DNA of 64,000 bases from an uncultured Lachnospiraceae bacterium. GTDB lineage: Bacteria > Bacillota > Clostridia > Lachnospirales > Lachnospiraceae. Shown here one piece after another: positions 60,233 to 64,000 of this stretch (position 1 is the stretch's first letter; every line of letters starts with the position of its first letter). The DNA is taken from positions 62,001 to 126,000 of the forward strand of contig CAJULG010000002.1 in NCBI GenBank assembly GCA_910587045.1. The letters are read 5' to 3'. The translations under genes were made by a program, and so were the position numbers. Under the pieces are notes generated by a model that did no database searches, was not told the origin of the DNA, and was given only the letters and a program-made list of their open reading frames with translations.

Positions 60233-61168
60233 ATGGAATTTGTACATACATCCGTATTATTGAAGGAAACCATTGATAATCTGAATATTAAACCGGATGG
60301 CATATACGCAGATGGTACGTTGGGCGGCGCAGGGCATGCAGGCGTGATCTGCAGCAGGCTATCTGATCAGGGCAGATTGATCGGAATCGATCAGGATGAA
60401 GCAGCGATTGCGATCAGTACAGAACGTCTTGCACCCTACGGCAGACGTGTAACGATCATTCACGATAACTACAGTAATATGAAATACAGAATACAGGAAC
60501 TCGGCATCAGCGGTGTTGATGGGATCGTTCTTGATCTGGGAGTCTCCTCATACCAACTGGATACGGCAGATAGAGGTTTTACCTACCGGGAATGTGCTCC
60601 GTTGGATATGAGGATGGACCAGAGACAGGGAAAAACAGCAAAGGATATAGTGAACGGATACAGTGAGACAGAATTGTTTCATATCATCCGTGATTATGGT
60701 GAGGACAAATTCGCAAAGAACATTGCCCGCCATATTGTGCAGGCAAGAGCAGTAAAACCGATTCAGACAACAGAAGAGTTAAATGCGGTGATCCGGGGAG
60801 CGATTCCGGCAAAGGTTCGTATGAATGGCGGACATCCCTCCAAGAGAACATATCAGGCGATACGAATTGAGTTGAATCATGAGCTGGAGGTTTTGAATGA
60901 TTCCTTAGACGATATGATTGACTTATTAAATCCAGGGGGGAGATTATGTGTTATTACGTTTCACTCCTTAGAGGACCGAATCGTAAAGACCATATTCAGG
61001 CGAAATGAGAATCCATGTACCTGTCCGCCGGATTTTCCGGTCTGCACCTGTGGAAAGGTGCCCAGAGGGAAGGTGATCACCAGAAGGCCGATCCTGCCGC
61101 AAAAGGAAGAACAGGAAGAGAACCCGCGTTCGAAGAGTTCCAAGCTTCGGGTGTTTGAAAAAGCATAA
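60233..61168 (+). CDS. rsmH: 16S rRNA m4C1402 methyltransferase
   Basis: A 311-residue SAM methyltransferase (RsmH/MraW). It shows the SAM site YADGTLGGAGHA, then GIDQDEAAIAIS, and the core motif DGIVLDLGVSSYQLD, all conserved in RsmH. It methylates N4 of C1402 in 16S rRNA. TAGGAGG precedes the ATG, which lies 9 bases after mraZ, so the two are in one operon. Confidence 0.97.
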   Translation: MEFVHTSVLLKETIDNLNIKPDGIYADGTLGGAGHAGVICSRLSDQGRLIGIDQDEAAIAISTERLAPYGRRVTIIHDNYSNMKYRIQELGISGVDGIVLDLGVSSYQLDTADRGFTYRECAPLDMRMDQRQGKTAKDIVNGYSETELFHIIRDYGEDKFAKNIARHIVQARAVKPIQTTEELNAVIRGAIPAKVRMNGGHPSKRTYQAIRIELNHELEVLNDSLDDMIDLLNPGGRLCVITFHSLEDRIVKTIFRRNENPCTCPPDFPVCTCGKVPRGKVITRRPILPQKEEQEENPRSKSSKLRVFEKA

Positions 61169-61191
61169 AATAATTTGGAGAGTAGAAGTAA

Positions 61192-61677
61192 ATGAGAGAG
61201 TACAGGCAAAATTACACACAGTATTATACGTCTGGTACGGCTGCCCGAAAGCTGGCACAGCCGGAGTATATCAGACCGGAACGTACGCAGGAAACGGAGC
61301 TGCCGGATTATGCAAGAGTCCGGAAAGCGGATAAGCGAAAGGGTCTGCAGGTTGCGATGAACCCTGCATTTGCAGTGTTCCTTGCATTATCTGTAATTGC
61401 TACGCTGGCAGTCTGTACATTACTTCTTTCGATGCAGGCAAAGGTTACAAGTCAGAGTAATATGATTACCAGGCTGCAGGCGGAAGTAGAGGTCTTACGG
61501 GATGATAATAATGCATATGAGGCCAGGATCAACAGCAGTGTGGATCTGGAATACATTCGTGATTTTGCGATCAATCAGCTGGGAATGATCTATCCAACGG
61601 AAGGCCAGGTCGTTTATTACAATCTGACAGAGTCGGATTATGTAAGGCAGTATCAGGATATACCGGAAGCCAGATAG
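61192..61677 (+). CDS. ftsL: FtsL-like division protein
   Basis: A 161-residue single-pass protein. A basic cytoplasmic region (to about residue 58), one helix (about 60-80, AVFLALSVIATLAVCTLLLS) and an outer coiled coil (about 82-125, MITRLQAEVEVLRDDNNAYE) fit FtsL/septum formation initiator-type proteins. The position between rsmH and a PBP is the usual ftsL place; sequence alone is low-complexity, so the name rests largely on position. GGAGAGTAG lies before the ATG. Confidence 0.82.
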   Translation: MREYRQNYTQYYTSGTAARKLAQPEYIRPERTQETELPDYARVRKADKRKGLQVAMNPAFAVFLALSVIATLAVCTLLLSMQAKVTSQSNMITRLQAEVEVLRDDNNAYEARINSSVDLEYIRDFAINQLGMIYPTEGQVVYYNLTESDYVRQYQDIPEAR

Positions 61678-61725
61678 ACAGAGGTTTGCGGCAGGAATGA
61701 TCACTGAAAAGAGGAGTTACAGAAT

Positions 61726-63858
61726 ATGGCTGGACAAGGAAAGAAACGCAAGGTAAAAAAGAAATTTCTACACAGGATGAAGATAAAGCTGACAGTAATG
61801 TGTGCAGTCGTACTTGTCGGCTTTATTGTTGTTTTATCCAGACTGGTCTATATTGAACAGGTAAAGGGAGCTGATTATGAAAAACGGGTTCTGTCCCAAC
61901 AGCGTTATGACAGCCTTACGATCCCGTACAGACGGGGTGACATCCTGGATCGGAACGGTCTGGAACTGGCAACCAGCACCAAGGTATATAATCTGATCAT
62001 TGAGCCGAAGATCATTATAAGTGAAGGAGATAAAAAGGCAAAGACAGAGGCAGGAGATGAAACGACTAAGAAAGCTCTGATCATTGCAGCTTTGAAAAAT
62101 TATTTCGGCCTGACAGATGAGGAGATCAATGCAGCACTGGCAGATGAAAAATCGTTATACAAGGTAATGGCAAAGAAACTGCCGTATGAGACCGTACAGC
62201 CCTTTAATGAATATCTGAAAACAAAAGAAGGAGCTCAGATCGTAGGGATCTGGCTGGAGGACGAATATCAGAGATATTATCCGTATAGTACACTGGCGTG
62301 TCAGACATTAGGATTTACGGCAAGCGGTAATGCAGGAATCTCCGGTCTGGAGCAATTCTATAATGAGGATCTGAATGGTGTAGAGGGCCGCCAGTATGGT
62401 TACCTGACCAGTGATCAGACTCTGCAGCGTACAACCAAGGAACCGATTAACGGATATTCTGTTGTAACAACCCTGGATACAAATATACAGTTGATCATAG
62501 AAAAGAAAATAGCGGAATTTATGACAACAACGGGAGCAAAGAATGTTTCGGTTCTTGCCATGGATCCAAATAACGGAGAGATTCTTGCCATGGCGAATTC
62601 CTATACCTTCGACTGTAATCAACCGTATAATGAGGAACATATATATTATCAGTTTGAAAATGGAGCAGGCGGCTATTCTTATGAACGGATTGTGGCTGCG
62701 CCGTCCGATGTACCGACCGAGGAGGGAGCTGCACCGCCGGAGCCGGTAACCACGGTGCTTTCGGCTCCGACCGGTGCGGAACTGGTTGCACAGTTAACAG
62801 AGGAAGAACGTCTGGATGCTCTGAATAAGGTCTGGAGAAACTATATAGTCAGCGACAGCTTTGAACCAGGTTCGACATTTAAACCATTTACTGTTGCCGC
62901 GGGACTGGAGGAAGATATCATTCATGATGGAGAACGTTATCAATGTGACGGGCATTATACCGTGGTAGAGGGGCTAAAGCCGGTAAACTGCCATTTGTTA
63001 AGCGGACATGGAGAAGTGACGGTGGAAGGGGCGATCATGCAGTCCTGTAACTGTGCGCTGATGCAGATCGTGCAAAAGGAGGGTGCTTCGGTATTTTATA
63101 AGTATGAGACCATGTTTGGATTTGGAGGAAAGACCTATGTGGATCTTCCGGGAGAGGTAAATACCACTGCCGCAGGTCTGTTCTTTACGGAGGATAAGCT
63201 GAATCCGATGGAACTGGCGACCTCATCCTTTGGACAGGGTCAGAATATAACCATGATACAATTAAGCTCCGCATTTTGTTCTTTGATCAATGGAGGAAAC
63301 TATTATGCACCTCACGTTATGAAGCAGCTTGTCAATGAGAACGGGGATGTGATCACCAATCATGAACCGACCATTGTCCGGCGGACCATCTCAGAGCAGA
63401 CCTCAAGTTTATTAAAGGATTATATGTACCATACCGTAGAAAGCGGAACCGGAAAGCGGGTACGGATTGACGGTTATACCATTGGCGGAAAGACAGGGAC
63501 TGCGGAAAAGCTCCCGAGAGGAAATGAGAAGTATGTGATTTCCTTTATCGGTTTTGCACCGGTAGAAAAGCCAAAGATTGTCCTGTATGTAGTTGTAGAT
63601 GAACCGAAAGAAGCAGATCAGTCTCATAGTGGAGCATCCTCCCTGCTGGCGCATGATATATTTGCAGAGGTGCTTCCTTATATGAATGTGTTCCAGAGTA
63701 ATACCAGTGTAGATGACGGAAGTCCGGTGGTGGACGAGAATGCCACGCCGGTTCAGTCCAGTGAGGATCCGGAAGGCGGCACAGAGTCGGGAACTCAGGA
63801 ACCGGGAACAGAAGCCGGCGCTGCCGGAGAAACTACAGAGGCCGGTTCCGGGGAATAA
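61726..63858 (+). CDS. Class B penicillin-binding protein (FtsI/SpoVD type)
   Basis: A 710-residue transpeptidase. An N-terminal basic segment and one helix (about 23-44) anchor it. A dimerisation region follows (from about 55, RYDSLTIPYRRGDILDRNGL). The transpeptidase has the active-site serine in EPGSTFKPFT, the SxN motif in MQSCNCALMQI and KTGT in IGGKTGTAEK. The C-terminus (about 670-710) is Glu/Gly/Thr-rich and disordered, and there is no clear PASTA domain. It cross-links septal or spore peptidoglycan. AGAGGAG precedes the ATG. Confidence 0.93.
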   Translation: MAGQGKKRKVKKKFLHRMKIKLTVMCAVVLVGFIVVLSRLVYIEQVKGADYEKRVLSQQRYDSLTIPYRRGDILDRNGLELATSTKVYNLIIEPKIIISEGDKKAKTEAGDETTKKALIIAALKNYFGLTDEEINAALADEKSLYKVMAKKLPYETVQPFNEYLKTKEGAQIVGIWLEDEYQRYYPYSTLACQTLGFTASGNAGISGLEQFYNEDLNGVEGRQYGYLTSDQTLQRTTKEPINGYSVVTTLDTNIQLIIEKKIAEFMTTTGAKNVSVLAMDPNNGEILAMANSYTFDCNQPYNEEHIYYQFENGAGGYSYERIVAAPSDVPTEEGAAPPEPVTTVLSAPTGAELVAQLTEEERLDALNKVWRNYIVSDSFEPGSTFKPFTVAAGLEEDIIHDGERYQCDGHYTVVEGLKPVNCHLLSGHGEVTVEGAIMQSCNCALMQIVQKEGASVFYKYETMFGFGGKTYVDLPGEVNTTAAGLFFTEDKLNPMELATSSFGQGQNITMIQLSSAFCSLINGGNYYAPHVMKQLVNENGDVITNHEPTIVRRTISEQTSSLLKDYMYHTVESGTGKRVRIDGYTIGGKTGTAEKLPRGNEKYVISFIGFAPVEKPKIVLYVVVDEPKEADQSHSGASSLLAHDIFAEVLPYMNVFQSNTSVDDGSPVVDENATPVQSSEDPEGGTESGTQEPGTEAGAAGETTEAGSGE

Positions 63859-63931
63859 AATGTATGGAAATGATTCATATCAATACCTGCATCGGCGTAT
63901 ACTATACAGATAATTGCAGGATGATTGATCT

Positions 63932-64000
63932 ATGACTGGAGTAAAAACTTATAATCGGAAGAAAATGCTCATCATGTTCTGTATGATCTTTGCTGTGGCA
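63932..64000 (+). CDS. Start of a further division-cluster gene, cut by the window end
   Basis: An open frame begins ATG at 63932 (MTGVKTYNRKKMLIMFCMIF, then AVA) and runs to the last base. AGGA lies 10 bases upstream. The basic start followed by a hydrophobic stretch resembles the N-terminus of a second class B PBP or other membrane protein, which often follows in clostridial dcw clusters. Only 23 residues are visible, so the identity is not fixed. Confidence 0.55.
   Translation, partial: MTGVKTYNRKKMLIMFCMIFAVA

Noticed and set aside
1..64000. CRISPR arrays, tRNA or rRNA genes, prophage or transposase genes.
   Set aside because: Reading through the gaps showed no spaced repeats, no clover-leaf or TTCGAATC-type T-arm candidates and no integrase or transposase motifs; a tRNAscan or Infernal run could confirm it.

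Overview
The window looks like chromosomal DNA of a Gram-positive gut-type clostridium, most likely Lachnospiraceae. The signs are AGGAGG-type ribosome sites before nearly every gene, the single-chain 1,248-residue PurL, a SleB/CwlJ-type wall hydrolase, a group-B-like [FeFe] hydrogenase, DUF1653 and a clostridial mra/fts cluster. The genus cannot be fixed from sequence alone. I see no rRNA, tRNA, CRISPR array, phage module or insertion sequence; the region is dense core and accessory genome with no gene-free stretch over 300 bases.

Layout. 1-2.7 kb (minus): aroA (cut by the window edge), tyrA and rsuA. 2.9-4.1 kb: a secreted SleB-type hydrolase. 4.2-9.6 kb: an antimicrobial-peptide defence locus. 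A five-gene minus-strand operon (LanFEG-type ABC ATPase, two permeases, a small membrane protein, a lipoprotein) faces an OmpR-type regulator and histidine kinase, with a likely regulator operator between them. 9.6-13.6 kb: a signalling island. A membrane GGDEF-EAL protein is divergent from a protein joining MshEN-like c-di-GMP-binding repeats to a CheX phosphatase domain, followed by a lone CheY. 13.7-15.6 kb: two overlapping AstE/AspA-family genes, the second lacking the metal ligands. 15.6-20.8 kb: purL and a Glu/Gln-rich membrane protein. 20.9-25.8 kb: a TetR-controlled MacB-type ABC transporter with twin palindromic operators, then a Fic protein. 25.9-37.0 kb: a LysR regulator divergent from leuCD, then leuB-ilvD-ilvB-serC-serA-asd (branched-chain amino acids, serine and the aspartate family). 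37.2-40.1 kb: a small membrane protein and an aconitase-family hydratase. 40.1-44.3 kb: subtilase, beta-CASP nuclease-like protein, DUF1653 protein and lytic transglycosylase. 44.6-49.0 kb: group-B-like [FeFe] hydrogenase, unknown membrane proteins, icd. 49.2-56.4 kb: ABC-F ATPase, then nnr-alr-mazF-CBS protein-AEC transporter. 56.5-59.5 kb: yebC, a small unknown gene, ychF, lgt. 59.7-64.0 kb: the division cluster mraZ-rsmH-ftsL-PBP, entering a second gene that runs off the window.

The most interesting items are: (1) the MshEN-repeat/CheX fusion with CheY beside a c-di-GMP enzyme; (2) a three-stem RNA-like element in two leaders (before the two-component system and before the hydrogenase) that shows compensatory base changes; (3) a mazF toxin gene with no antitoxin gene whose ribosome site lies inside a hairpin; (4) an active/inactive AstE-AspA pair; (5) four 10-bp-phased GTGG boxes at the mraZ promoter. 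All functions are inferred from sequence; no database searches were run.
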